A DNA stretch of 64,000 nt from Candidatus Rokuibacteriota bacterium (GTDB lineage: Bacteria > Methylomirabilota > Methylomirabilia > Rokubacteriales > CSP1-6), in contig JACQFL010000028.1 of the NCBI GenBank assembly GCA_016200085.1, forward strand, positions 78,038-142,037. The letters run 5' to 3'. The notes under the pieces were generated by a model that saw nothing but the letters and a program-made list of their open reading frames with translations, did not search any database and had not been told where the DNA came from. This document shows, piece by piece, positions 42,339 through 52,959 of the stretch (its first letter is position 1; each line of letters opens with the position of its first letter). The translations under genes were made by a program, and so were the position numbers.

Positions 42339-43309
42339 CGGGCTGGCGGTGGAGGACTCGGGCGGCGGCGATGGCGCTCGCGATCGGGGCCCTGTTGGGA
42401 TCTCCCGGCGCAGCGGGAGCGCAGGGTGCCGAGACGGCGGGGATGCTCACGGAGATCAAGGTGGGGCGTGGCCGCGTGGAGATGAAGACGGGCGGCGCCG
42501 ACTGGCGGCCGGCCACGCCGCTCAGCGCGCTGCGCGCCGGCGATCAGGTGCGCGCCAGCGGCGACGCCATCGCGGTGGTCCTGCTCACCGGGGGTCGCGG
42601 CACGGTGAAGGTCGACACGGCCGCCTCGCCCTACACGGTGGCGGCGCCATCTGGTGACGGCAAGGTCGACAAGGCCAAGAGCCTGCTCACGTCCAGCCTC
42701 GGCTTCCTGTCGGCGGGCAGCAAGGAGCCGCCGAAGGCGGTGCTGTCCACCCGCGCGGCCACCCGGCCCCCCGAGGTCCTCACCCCTCGGAACGGACCGG
42801 TCCTGCCCGACTCGCTCGTGTTCGAGTGGCAGGGCAGCCAGTTCTCGCGCTACACCGTGCGCATCGTCGATCCTTCCGGGGTGGTCCTCGAGCGCAAGGG
42901 CGTGGTGGGCGCGCGCTTCCCCTACCCGGCCGACGCGCCCGTGCTCAAGCCCGCCGTGCGCTACCGGTTCCAGGTGGAGGCGCTGAACCATCCTGCGTAC
43001 GAGACGTGGTTCGAGGTCGTCGATCCCGGACGGGCCGCGGCGGTGCGCCAGAGCCTGGAGCAGCTCGAGGCCTCGCTCGGGCCGGGCGTGTCGCCGAACT
43101 CGCTCGCCGCCGTGAGGATCGGGGCGCTCGCCGCCGACGGCTACCTGCACGACGCGCGGCTGCTCGCCCTGGCCGCGCTCGCGCGCGATCCCGACGAGCC
43201 GGCCCTGCACATGCTGCTCGGCAACGTGTACCTCAAGACGGGCCTGCCGCGGCTCGCCGCGGAGTCACTCGACGAGGCCCAGTTCCTCCTGTCCCGCGGG
43301 GGCAAGTAA
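42335..43309 (+). CDS. FecR-domain secreted protein with C-terminal TPR-like segment
   Basis: 324 residues, starting inside the cyclase stop (ATGA). A signal peptide (about 7-30, ending GAAGAQG) leads to a FecR-like beta domain (about 35-110: RGRVEMKTGGADWRPATPLS, LRAGDQVRASGDAIAVVLLT), an Ig-like strand region (about 145-225, FEWQGSQFSRYTVRIVDPSG) and helical repeats at the end (LLALAALARDPDEPALHMLL, GNVYLKTGLPRLAAESLDEA). FecR plus CHASE2 cyclase is a recurring pair. The FecR protein may be the periplasmic ligand reader for the CHASE2 domain, which is inference. Confidence 0.83.
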   Translation: MTGWRWRTRAAAMALAIGALLGSPGAAGAQGAETAGMLTEIKVGRGRVEMKTGGADWRPATPLSALRAGDQVRASGDAIAVVLLTGGRGTVKVDTAASPYTVAAPSGDGKVDKAKSLLTSSLGFLSAGSKEPPKAVLSTRAATRPPEVLTPRNGPVLPDSLVFEWQGSQFSRYTVRIVDPSGVVLERKGVVGARFPYPADAPVLKPAVRYRFQVEALNHPAYETWFEVVDPGRAAAVRQSLEQLEASLGPGVSPNSLAAVRIGALAADGYLHDARLLALAALARDPDEPALHMLLGNVYLKTGLPRLAAESLDEAQFLLSRGGK

Positions 43310-43320
43310 GCGGGCGTCCA

Positions 43321-43552
43321 CGTTGGTGTGCTGAGTCTGAAGTTCGTCGTCACGTCCGACCGAGGTGGGGCGGGCTGGGGCCGGGGTCGGTTGAGATAAG
43401 CCGTGGAGTAGGCGTGGTCTCGCCGAAGACGATCACGATGCGAGGCGCACCGCTCGGTAACGACAGTCAGTCGGCTTGTCCAACCGACCCCGGCCCCTGC
43501 CCGCCCCACCTCACGCCACGCGATGACGAACGTCGGACTCAGGACACTAACG
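43321..43552. repeat. Long imperfect inverted repeat (about 80-bp arms) between convergent genes
   Basis: The left arm (43321-43402) and right arm (43473-43552) are complementary with few mismatches. The inner 40 nt of each are nearly perfect, e.g. GAGGTGGGGCGGGC against GCCCGCCCCACCTC and GGGGCCGGGGTCGG against CCGACCCCGGCCCC. The outer 40 nt are about 80 percent matched. A 70-nt centre has no obvious structure. It fills the gap between the FecR gene (ends 43309) and the TPR gene, whose stop (43547-43549) is inside the right arm. It could be a MITE or a strong two-way transcription barrier. Confidence 0.75.
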
Positions 43553-44062
43553 GACGGCGGCGGGCTTCACCTTCCCACGGCTCTTCTCGTAGGCCTCGAT
43601 GGCCTTCTTGAGGTCGCGGTACTCCTCGCAGGAGAAGAAGCAGAGGGAGTCGAGACGCGTCAGGTGCTCGCGGGCCTTGGCCGGGTTGTCGAGGGCGAGA
43701 TAGGCCTCGCCGATGTACTCGTGGGCGCCGCGGTGCTTCGGATCGAGGGCGAGCGCCTTCTCGTAGAGCGGCAGGGCGCGGGCGGGGTCGCCGTTGCGCC
43801 GGATCGCATAGGCGAGCCAGTTGTAGGCGTCCGCGTTGGCGGCGTCCCGCGCCACCACGCCCTCGAGCAGCGGGATGGCCTGGGCGAAGCTCCCCGCCTT
43901 GATCGCCTTCACGCCGGCCCCGTAGTCCGGGTCCTCCGGCTTGCCCGGAGCCGCGCGCCGCGGCTCGTCCCCACCCCCGCCCGCGGCGTGGGTGGCCGCC
44001 GGTATGCTCGCGGCGATCGCCGCGCACGCCAGAACGAGAACGATCCCTCGCCGGAAGCTCAT
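43547..44062 (-). CDS. Secreted TPR protein
   Basis: 171 residues from the ATG at 44062 behind GGGAGGA; an in-frame upstream ATG at 44077 lacks a site. A signal peptide (about 5-27, ending ATHAAGG) is followed by a low-complexity linker and three tetratricopeptide units: AIKAGSFAQAIPLLEGVVAR, ADAYNWLAYAIRRNGDPARA and GAHEYIGEAYLALDNPAKAR. A last helix carries CFFSCEEYRDLKKAIEAYEK, with a likely disulfide. A periplasmic scaffold is the most that can be said. It converges on the CHAT/cyclase/FecR operon across the long inverted repeat. Confidence 0.8.
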   Translation of the reverse strand: MSFRRGIVLVLACAAIAASIPAATHAAGGGGDEPRRAAPGKPEDPDYGAGVKAIKAGSFAQAIPLLEGVVARDAANADAYNWLAYAIRRNGDPARALPLYEKALALDPKHRGAHEYIGEAYLALDNPAKAREHLTRLDSLCFFSCEEYRDLKKAIEAYEKSRGKVKPAAVR

Positions 44063-44322
44063 GATGTCCTCCCTCACGCCGGTCGCCGTCGCGGTCTCAC
44101 CACCGCCTCGCGAGAGACCGTCATCCCTGACCTGGACGGTTCATGGGCGCTCCCTGGGCGCGGTACCCGGGATCCGGGGGGTCCGCCTTCGGCCCGATCC
44201 TGCCGATCGTACCTCGTGATGTCTCTCGACACACCCTCTCCCGTGCCAGCCGCGGGGCCTCACGCCGGAACCCGTCACGGAAGCGCTCGACATCCCACCG
44301 ATCTGTCTGGAGGAGCCCGTCG

Positions 44323-46707
<2,385 letters not shown>

Positions 46708-46832
46708 TCACCGCGCGCGCCGGCTGGTTCCCGCGCCCGGTCTGATCCGCCGGGTGCGGGCGTGTAGAATCACCCCGCGATGCTCCTGCCGGCCGCCATC
46801 GTTCCTGGCACTCACCCGCTCCCGCCGGTGGC

Positions 46833-47798
46833 GTGAGCGCGCCGTTCGAAGCGCTCACCCCCGATCGCGTGCTCGACGCGGTCGAGGTCGGCGGCCTGCG
46901 CTGCACCGGGCGCTGCCTGCCGCTCCGGGCCTTCGAGAACCGGGTGTACGAGGTCGAGCTCGACGACGAGCGGCGGCTGGTCGTGAAGTTCTACCGGCCT
47001 GGCCGCTGGTCGCGCGCGGCCATCCTGGACGAGCACGCCTTCCTCGGCGAGCTCGCGGCGGCCGAGATCTCCGCGGTCGCGCCCCTCGACCTCGGCCGGG
47101 GCTCCACCCTCGAGGAGATCGACGGCATTCTCTACGCCGCGTTCCCCCGCGTGCGCGGGCGCACCCTCGACGAGCTCGACGAGGAGGGCCTGCGCCGGAT
47201 CGGACGATTGATCGGCCGCGCCCACGCGGTCGGCTCGACGCGGACGGCGCCCCACCGCCCGCGTCTCACCGTCGACCGGTACGTCCGCCAGCCGGTCGAG
47301 TTGCTGCTGGCCGGGGACTGCATCCCCGGCCCGCTGGCCTCGCGGTACCGCGACGTCGCGCTGCGCATCGCCGACGCCGTGGAGCCGGCGCTCGCCCGCG
47401 CGCTCGCGCAGCGCATCCACGGTGACCTGCACCTGGGCAACATCCTCTGGGCCGCGGACGGCCCGGTCCTCGTGGACTTCGACGATTTTCTCACCGGCCC
47501 GCCCGTCCAGGACCTCTGGCTGCTCGCACGCGGCGACACCGAGGAGGCGCGGCGCGCACGGGAGCACCTCCTGGCGGGGTACGAGGTCTTCCGCGAGTTC
47601 GACCGCTCCACGCTGGCGCTGTGCGAGCCGCTGCGCGCGCTGCGCATCGTCTACATGTCCGGGTGGATCGCCCAGCGCTGGGAGGACGCGTCCTTTCGCG
47701 CCGGGTTTCCCGCGTTCCGCACGGACCAGTACTGGATGGCGGAGTACGAGGTCCTGTACCAGATCTTCGAGTCCCTCACGCCTGGCAGTGTGAGGTGA
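46833..47798 (+). CDS. SrkA/RdoA (YihE)-like Ser/Thr protein kinase
   Basis: 321 residues from a GTG. The kinase-like fold has an N-lobe with NRVYEVELDDERRLVVKFYR (Lys), then the catalytic loop RIHGDLHLGNILWAADGPVL near 200 and the metal Asp in LVDFDDFLTGPPVQDLWLLA. This pattern and the C-terminal LRALRIVYMSGWIAQRWEDA are close to the E. coli stress kinase SrkA, which protects against Cpx/redox-linked cell death. The length matches (about 328). A TAGAAT hexamer sits 63 nt upstream. Confidence 0.86.
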   Translation: MSAPFEALTPDRVLDAVEVGGLRCTGRCLPLRAFENRVYEVELDDERRLVVKFYRPGRWSRAAILDEHAFLGELAAAEISAVAPLDLGRGSTLEEIDGILYAAFPRVRGRTLDELDEEGLRRIGRLIGRAHAVGSTRTAPHRPRLTVDRYVRQPVELLLAGDCIPGPLASRYRDVALRIADAVEPALARALAQRIHGDLHLGNILWAADGPVLVDFDDFLTGPPVQDLWLLARGDTEEARRAREHLLAGYEVFREFDRSTLALCEPLRALRIVYMSGWIAQRWEDASFRAGFPAFRTDQYWMAEYEVLYQIFESLTPGSVR

Positions 47799-47819
47799 GA
47801 GCTTCTGAAAGGAGGGGCC

Positions 47820-48767
47820 ATGAGCGAGGACGTCCTGCGAAGCCTGGCGCTTCAGGTGCGAAACTGGGGCCGCTGGGGGCCCGACGACGAGATCGGCACG
47901 CTGAACCACATCACCCCCGAGGCGATCGCCGGGGCCTGCCGGCTGGCCACGGCGGGCAAGGTGTTCGCGCTCGGCATCCCGCTGCAGCGCGAGGGCCCGC
48001 AGAGCGGCACGCGCCAGCGCTTCAATCCCATCCACACGATGTTCCGGGACGGCGGCGACCAGCCCAGGAGCCCGGCCGAGGTCGTGGCCCTGCAGGGCTA
48101 CGGTGGCTCGGACGACTGGGTGGTGATGCCGCTGCAGTGCGTGACCCAGTGGGACAGCCTCGCCCACGTCTTCTACGAGGGCAAGATGTACAACGGCTAC
48201 GACGCGACGCTGGTGACGAGCAGCGGCGCGGCGAAGAACAGCATCGACAAGACGAAGTCCCGCATCGCCGGCCGCGGCGTGCTCCTCGACGTCGCCCGCC
48301 ACAAGGGCACGCGCTCGCTCCCCGCCGGCTACGCGATCACCGCGGCGGATCTCGACGCCACCGCCGCTGCGGAGCGGGTGGAGGTGCAGCGCGGTGACCT
48401 CCTCCTGATCCGCACCGGCCACAGGACGCGGTACCTCGACCGGGGCGACTGGCGTCACTTCGACCTCGACGAGTCGCCCGGGGTCTCCGTGCACACCGCG
48501 CCCTGGATGCACGCCAGGCAGATCGCCGCCGTCGCCGCCGACAACTATGCGGTCGAGGTGCGCCCGTCCGAGCTGCCGCCCTTCCGCAGCCCCTTCCACA
48601 TCTGCGCCATCCCCAACATGGGCCTGACCCTGGGCGAGATCTTCTTCCTCGACGAGCTCGCCGAGGACTGCGCCGCCGACGGCCGGTGGTCCTTCCTGCT
48701 CGTGGCCCCGCCCTTGCCGGTCACGCGCGCGGTGGGCACGCCGATCAATCCCTACGCGATCAAATGA
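47820..48767 (+). CDS. Cyclase-family (kynurenine-formamidase-like) hydrolase
   Basis: 315 residues behind a perfect AAAGGAGG. Family blocks are GRWGPDDEIGTLNHITPEAI near 20, TQWDSLAHVFYEGKMYNGYD near 105, LLDVARHKGTRSL and an end block PFHICAIPNMGLTLGEIFFL. Typical members have H-x-G-T-H-x-D-x-P-x-H for the metal. Here the region reads QCVTQWDSLAHVFY, keeping Asp and the last His but with Gln for the second His, as in a known branch of the family. It hydrolyses or cyclises an unknown amide or ester. It follows the kinase gene by 21 bp. Confidence 0.83.
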   Translation: MSEDVLRSLALQVRNWGRWGPDDEIGTLNHITPEAIAGACRLATAGKVFALGIPLQREGPQSGTRQRFNPIHTMFRDGGDQPRSPAEVVALQGYGGSDDWVVMPLQCVTQWDSLAHVFYEGKMYNGYDATLVTSSGAAKNSIDKTKSRIAGRGVLLDVARHKGTRSLPAGYAITAADLDATAAAERVEVQRGDLLLIRTGHRTRYLDRGDWRHFDLDESPGVSVHTAPWMHARQIAAVAADNYAVEVRPSELPPFRSPFHICAIPNMGLTLGEIFFLDELAEDCAADGRWSFLLVAPPLPVTRAVGTPINPYAIK

Positions 48768-48771
48768 AGAT

Positions 48772-49045
48772 GGGGGGCTCCGGGCGCCCCCCAAGCCCCC
48801 CACACGTTCGGCACGCCCCGGCAAAGCCGTGGCGCGCCTCTGCTCCTCGCGCGGTTTTCCGGCGCGCTTGGCGGGCGCCTCCCAAGCCCCCCCGCGCTCG
48901 GGGAGCCCGGAGCCCCGGGGCGCCCCTCGACGTCGCGCGAGATTTCGGGGGCTCCGGACGCCAGCTCGCGCGACAACGAGGAGCGCCACGGCTTTGCCGG
49001 GGTCCTCCACGCGTTGGGGGCCTGGGGGCGCCCGGAGCCCCCCAG
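48772..49045. repeat. Nested GC-rich inverted repeats, copy of the dispersed palindrome
   Basis: Three nested pairs are seen. The outer arms are at 48772-48792 and 49024-49043 (GGGGGGCTCCGGGCG and its complement). The middle arms are at 48816-48835 and 48983-49002, 20 nt perfectly complementary (CCCCGGCAAAGCCGTGGCGC). The inner arms are at 48932-48941 and 48965-48974 (GTCGCGCGAG/CTCGCGCGAC). Together they could fold into one long cruciform or RNA hairpin. The outer unit also occurs at 3342-3366. This stretch between genes holds no coding region that looks real. Confidence 0.75.
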
Positions 49046-49119
49046 CTCCAACGAATCCTGATGGTCATCATCACGAGGTTTGATTTGTGCCGCGGCCGCG
49101 CGGCGGGCGACGATGGCTC

Positions 49120-50280
49120 ATGCGCCACGTGCTGGACCACGTCATGGCCGTCACCGCCAGGCCGTCGAGTGTCATGGTCGAGGGCTCGGGCTCCTGGCTG
49201 CGCGACAGCGAGGGGCGCACGTATCTCGACTTCGTGCAGGGCTGGGCCGTCAACTGCCTGGGGCACACCCATCCGGTGATGGTCGAGGCCCTCCGCGTGC
49301 AAGCGGAACGGCTCATCAACTGCAGCCCCGCCTACCACAACGGGCCGATGGCGCGGCTGGCGACCCTGATCGCGGAGACGAGCGGTCTGGACCATGTGTT
49401 CCTGTGCAACAGCGGAGCGGAGGCCAACGAGGGCGCAATCAAGCTGGCACGCAAGTGGGGCCAGATAAACCGCGGTGGCGCGTACGAAATCATCACCATG
49501 CACGGGAGCTTTCACGGCAGGACGCTCGCCACGATGTCGGCCTCGGGCAAGCCCGCCTTCGAGCGCCTGTTCGAGCCGAAGGTCGCCGGCTTCCGCAAGG
49601 TGCCCCTGAACGATCTCGACGCCGTGGGCGACGCCATCACCGACCGGACCGTCGCGGTGATGGTCGAGCCGATCCAGGGCGAGGCCGGCGTCGTGCCCGC
49701 GACCGACGGGTATCTCCGCGCGCTACGGCAGCTGACGCAGGAGCGCGGCGTGCTCCTGATCCTGGACGAGATCCAGACCGGGATCGGCCGGACCGGACTC
49801 CTTTACGCCTTCCAGCACACCGGCGTCGTTCCGGACATCATGACCCTGGGCAAGGGACTGGGCGGGGGCGTCCCGCTGGCGGCCCTCGTCGCCGGCGCCC
49901 GGGCGAGCTGCTTCGAGGCCGGTGACCAGGGCGGGACGTTCAACGGCAACGCGTTGATGGCCGCGGTCGGGTGCGCGGTCGTCGAGACCGTGCGCCGTCC
50001 CGGATTCCTCGCCGCGGTTCGCGAGGCGTCCGCGCACCTCGCCGCCGGTCTCGGGTCACTCGCCGCCCGGCACGGGCACGGAGAGGTCAGGGGGCGCGGG
50101 CTCCTGCTCGCGCTCGCGCTGGCGCGCGGCGATGCCGGCGAGGTGGTGGCCCAGGCGCTCGAGCGCGGGCTGCTGATCAACGCGCCACGGCCCGACACGC
50201 TGCGCTTCATGCCCGCCCTCACCGTCTCGCCGGACGAGATCGACCGCATGCTCGCGCTGCTCGAGCCCTGCCTGGGTTAG
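49120..50280 (+). CDS. Acetylornithine/LysW-type aminotransferase (class III, ArgD-like)
   Basis: 386 residues from the ATG at 49120; a GTG at 49087 is possible but lies near the repeat and adds only basic residues. The N-terminal block is [20 protein letters not shown], then [20 protein letters not shown] near 110, [20 protein letters not shown] (Asp) near 215 and the PLP lysine in [20 protein letters not shown]. The C-terminal [12 protein letters not shown] fits acetylornithine aminotransferases. No other arginine or lysine synthesis gene is adjacent, so it may serve another omega-amine. It is the second class III aminotransferase here. Confidence 0.85.
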   Translation: MRHVLDHVMAVTARPSSVMVEGSGSWLRDSEGRTYLDFVQGWAVNCLGHTHPVMVEALRVQAERLINCSPAYHNGPMARLATLIAETSGLDHVFLCNSGAEANEGAIKLARKWGQINRGGAYEIITMHGSFHGRTLATMSASGKPAFERLFEPKVAGFRKVPLNDLDAVGDAITDRTVAVMVEPIQGEAGVVPATDGYLRALRQLTQERGVLLILDEIQTGIGRTGLLYAFQHTGVVPDIMTLGKGLGGGVPLAALVAGARASCFEAGDQGGTFNGNALMAAVGCAVVETVRRPGFLAAVREASAHLAAGLGSLAARHGHGEVRGRGLLLALALARGDAGEVVAQALERGLLINAPRPDTLRFMPALTVSPDEIDRMLALLEPCLG

Positions 50281-50355
50281 GTTGACGGCGCGCGATCCCT
50301 GGGCCGTGGTACGGTCGAGGACGATGCGCGCCAGGACGGCGGCTCTCGGGGGCTC

Positions 50356-51759
50356 ATGAGGGTCGCGGTCCGTCCCCGGCTCGACCACCCCGAGGTTCGC
50401 GCCGCCCTGGACCTGCTCGTCGCGTGGATCGAGTACCGGCTGGCGTACTGGTCGCTGCCGAGCCTCGCCATCGCCGTCGTGCACGATCAGGAGCTGCTCT
50501 GGGCGCGCGCCTTCGGCGACGCCGACGTCGAGCGCGGGATTCCGGCCACGCCCGCCACCCGGTACCGCATCGGCTCCATCACCAAGCTGTTCACCGCGAC
50601 GGCGGTGATGCAGCTCCGGGATGCCGGCGCCCTGAGACTCGACGATCCCGTGGCGCGTCACCTGTCGTGGTTCACCATCGCCCGCGAGCCTGAGCACGAC
50701 GGCGTGGAGCTGACGGTGCGCCAGCTCCTCAGCCACACGACCGGGCTGCCGCGCGAGGCCGCCTTCCCGTACTGGGAGACCTTCGAGTTCCCGGCGATCG
50801 CCGAGCTCCGGGAGGGGCTCGCGCGCCAGACCACGGCCCTGGCGGCGGAGTCGCAGTGGAAGTACTCGAACGTCGCCGTGGCGCTCGCGGGCGAGATCGT
50901 GGCCGCGGCCTCGGGGATGCCGTACGCGCGGTACGTGGAGCGTCACATCCTCGAGCCGCTCGGGATGCGGAGCACCCTCGTGGACGGCATCGTGGCCGGC
51001 GATCCGAGACTCGCGCGGGGCTACAGCCGGCGCTTCCCGCGCGCGCCGCGCGAGCAGCGGGAGGTCGGCGACCTGGGCGGTCTCGTCGCGGCGGGCAACA
51101 TCGCCTCCACCGTCGAGGACCTCGCGCGGTTCGCCATGCTCCAGCTGCGCACGGCGGCCGGCGTCGAGCCGGCGGTCCTGGCCGCGACGACGGTCAAGGA
51201 GATGCAGCGGATGCACTGGCTCGAGCCGGGCTGGCAGGCGGGCTGGGGCCTTGGCTTCCGGATCTACCGTGAGGACGGTCGGACGTGCCTCGGCCACGGT
51301 GGCCTCCTCCCGGGGCACGCCGCCGATCTACGCGTCCTCCCGGCCGAGAAGATCGCCGTCATCGTGCTCGCGAACGCCGAGGACGCCTGGCCACTCGTGT
51401 ACGGGCAGCGCGCCACCGCATTGCTCGCGCCGGCGATCGCCGCCGCGATGAGCGGACTGCCGTCGACGCCCGCGCCCGATCCCAGCCTGTCACGGTACCT
51501 CGGTCGCTATCGGAACACGTGGGGCGATTCCCAGGTGCTCCTGGGTCCCGCCGGCCTGCGCATCGTCGCGCCCTTCAACGTCGATCCGACCGAGGGCATG
51601 GATCTGCTGACGCCGGTCGGGCCCGACGTCTTCCGGATCGTGTCGAGCAACGGCTATGGCGCGCCGGGCGAGCTCGTGACGTTCGAGCTCGGGCCCGAGG
51701 GGACGGCGACATCGTTCAAGATCGGCGAGCATCGGCGCTACCGCGTGGCCGAGTGGTAG
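50356..51759 (+). CDS. Serine hydrolase of the class C beta-lactamase/EstB family
   Basis: 467 residues. The SxxK motif is Ser74-Ile-Thr-Lys77 (RYRIGSITKLFTATAVMQL). The second motif Y-S-N is in SQWKYSNVAVALAGEIVAAA near 172, and the third site is CLGHGGLLPGHAADL (His-Gly-Gly in place of Lys-Thr-Gly), as in esterases and D-aminopeptidases of this family. A C-terminal lipocalin-like segment (GRYRNTWGDSQVLLGPAGLR) follows. There is no signal peptide. It may hydrolyse esters or D-amino-acid peptides. Antibiotic hydrolysis is not implied. Confidence 0.87.
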   Translation: MRVAVRPRLDHPEVRAALDLLVAWIEYRLAYWSLPSLAIAVVHDQELLWARAFGDADVERGIPATPATRYRIGSITKLFTATAVMQLRDAGALRLDDPVARHLSWFTIAREPEHDGVELTVRQLLSHTTGLPREAAFPYWETFEFPAIAELREGLARQTTALAAESQWKYSNVAVALAGEIVAAASGMPYARYVERHILEPLGMRSTLVDGIVAGDPRLARGYSRRFPRAPREQREVGDLGGLVAAGNIASTVEDLARFAMLQLRTAAGVEPAVLAATTVKEMQRMHWLEPGWQAGWGLGFRIYREDGRTCLGHGGLLPGHAADLRVLPAEKIAVIVLANAEDAWPLVYGQRATALLAPAIAAAMSGLPSTPAPDPSLSRYLGRYRNTWGDSQVLLGPAGLRIVAPFNVDPTEGMDLLTPVGPDVFRIVSSNGYGAPGELVTFELGPEGTATSFKIGEHRRYRVAEW

Positions 51760-51765
51760 GTCCCG

Positions 51766-52959
51766 TCAGCCGATCGCGCCGGCGGCCCTGAGCGCCGCGA
51801 TCGCCTCCGCGTCGAGACCGAGCAGATCGCGCAGGACCTCCTCGGTATGCTCGCCCAGCATCGGCGACGGCGTCCGCACGGCACCCGGCGTCTCCGACAG
51901 CCGGACGGGCACGCCGACGATCTTGACCTTGCCCGCGCGCGGATGGTCCATCTCGACCAGCGCGCCCCGCGCCTTGACTTGCGGATGCTCGACCACCTCC
52001 GCGATCCGGTTGATCGCGCCCACGGGGATGCCGCGGGCGAGCAGCAGCCGCTCCCATTCCTCGTAGGAGCGCGTGAGGAACGCCGTCTCCAGCACGGGGA
52101 TGAGGGTGTCGCGGTTCCGGGCGCGGTCGGCGTTGGTGCGGTAGCGCGGATCGTCGGCCAGCTCCGGGCGGCCGATGACGGGGCAGAACTCCTGCCAGAG
52201 CTTCTCGCTGCCCACGGCGAGGGCGAGGTCGCGCGTCTTCGTGCGGAAGGTCTGGTACGGCAGCAGGGCCTTGTAGGCGGTGCCCATGGGCTCGGGCGCT
52301 TGGCCGTCGGCGAGGTAGCCGCCGATCATGGTGCCGAGGAGGGAGAGCTTGCCCTCGAGCATGGAGACGTCGATGGTCTGGCCGCGGCCCGTCCGCTCCT
52401 TCACCCGTAGCGCCAGCATGATGCCGTAGGCGGCGTACATCCCCGCCGTCATGTCCGCCACGGAGACGCCGCACCTGACGCCGTGCGAGCCCGGCTCCCC
52501 GGTCACGCTGATCATGCCGCTCTCGGCCTGGAGGATCAGGTCGAGCGCGGCGCGGTCGCGGTACGGGCCGTCCTGGCCGAAGCCCGAGACCGAGCAATAG
52601 ATGATGCCCGGGTTTCGCCGGCACGCCTCGTCGTAGCCGAGCCCGAGCCGTGCGAGGGCGCCGGTGCGGTAGTTCTCGAGCACGACGTCGCACCGCTCGA
52701 CGAGGCGGAAGAAGAGGTCCTTGCCCTCGGTGCGCTTGAGGTCGACCTCGATCCCCTGCTTGTTGCGGTGCAGGCTCACGAAGTACGCCGTCTCGCCGCC
52801 GGGCAGCGGCGGGCCCCAGGCGCGCGCGATGTCCCCCGCCCCCTTGGGCTCGAGCTTGATCACCCGGGCGCCGAAGTCGGCGAGCATGGTGGAGCAGAAC
52901 GGCCCGGCCAGCGCGTGGCTGAGGTCGAGCACGGTGACGTCCTCGAGCGGCATCCGCAT
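51766..52959 (-). CDS. Family III CoA transferase (CaiB/BaiF type)
   Basis: 397 residues from the ATG at 52959, which shares its A with the SDR stop. N-terminal VTVLDLSHALAGPFCSTMLA, then IKLEPKGAGDIARAWGP, DVVLENYRTGALARLGLG and the catalytic Asp in RCGVSVADMTAGMYAAYGIM near 168. The C-terminal GIPVGAINRIAEVVEHPQVK is typical. Such enzymes move CoA between an acyl-CoA and a free acid such as oxalate, carnitine or benzylsuccinate. It is the last gene of a minus-strand run with an SDR, an AhpD-like protein and RNase H. Confidence 0.88.
   Translation of the reverse strand: MRMPLEDVTVLDLSHALAGPFCSTMLADFGARVIKLEPKGAGDIARAWGPPLPGGETAYFVSLHRNKQGIEVDLKRTEGKDLFFRLVERCDVVLENYRTGALARLGLGYDEACRRNPGIIYCSVSGFGQDGPYRDRAALDLILQAESGMISVTGEPGSHGVRCGVSVADMTAGMYAAYGIMLALRVKERTGRGQTIDVSMLEGKLSLLGTMIGGYLADGQAPEPMGTAYKALLPYQTFRTKTRDLALAVGSEKLWQEFCPVIGRPELADDPRYRTNADRARNRDTLIPVLETAFLTRSYEEWERLLLARGIPVGAINRIAEVVEHPQVKARGALVEMDHPRAGKVKIVGVPVRLSETPGAVRTPSPMLGEHTEEVLRDLLGLDAEAIAALRAAGAIG

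Noticed and set aside
50356..51759. Calling the serine hydrolase an antibiotic-resistance beta-lactamase
   Set aside because: There is no signal peptide, the third motif is HGG instead of KTG, and a lipocalin-like tail is present. These fit esterase or peptidase relatives.
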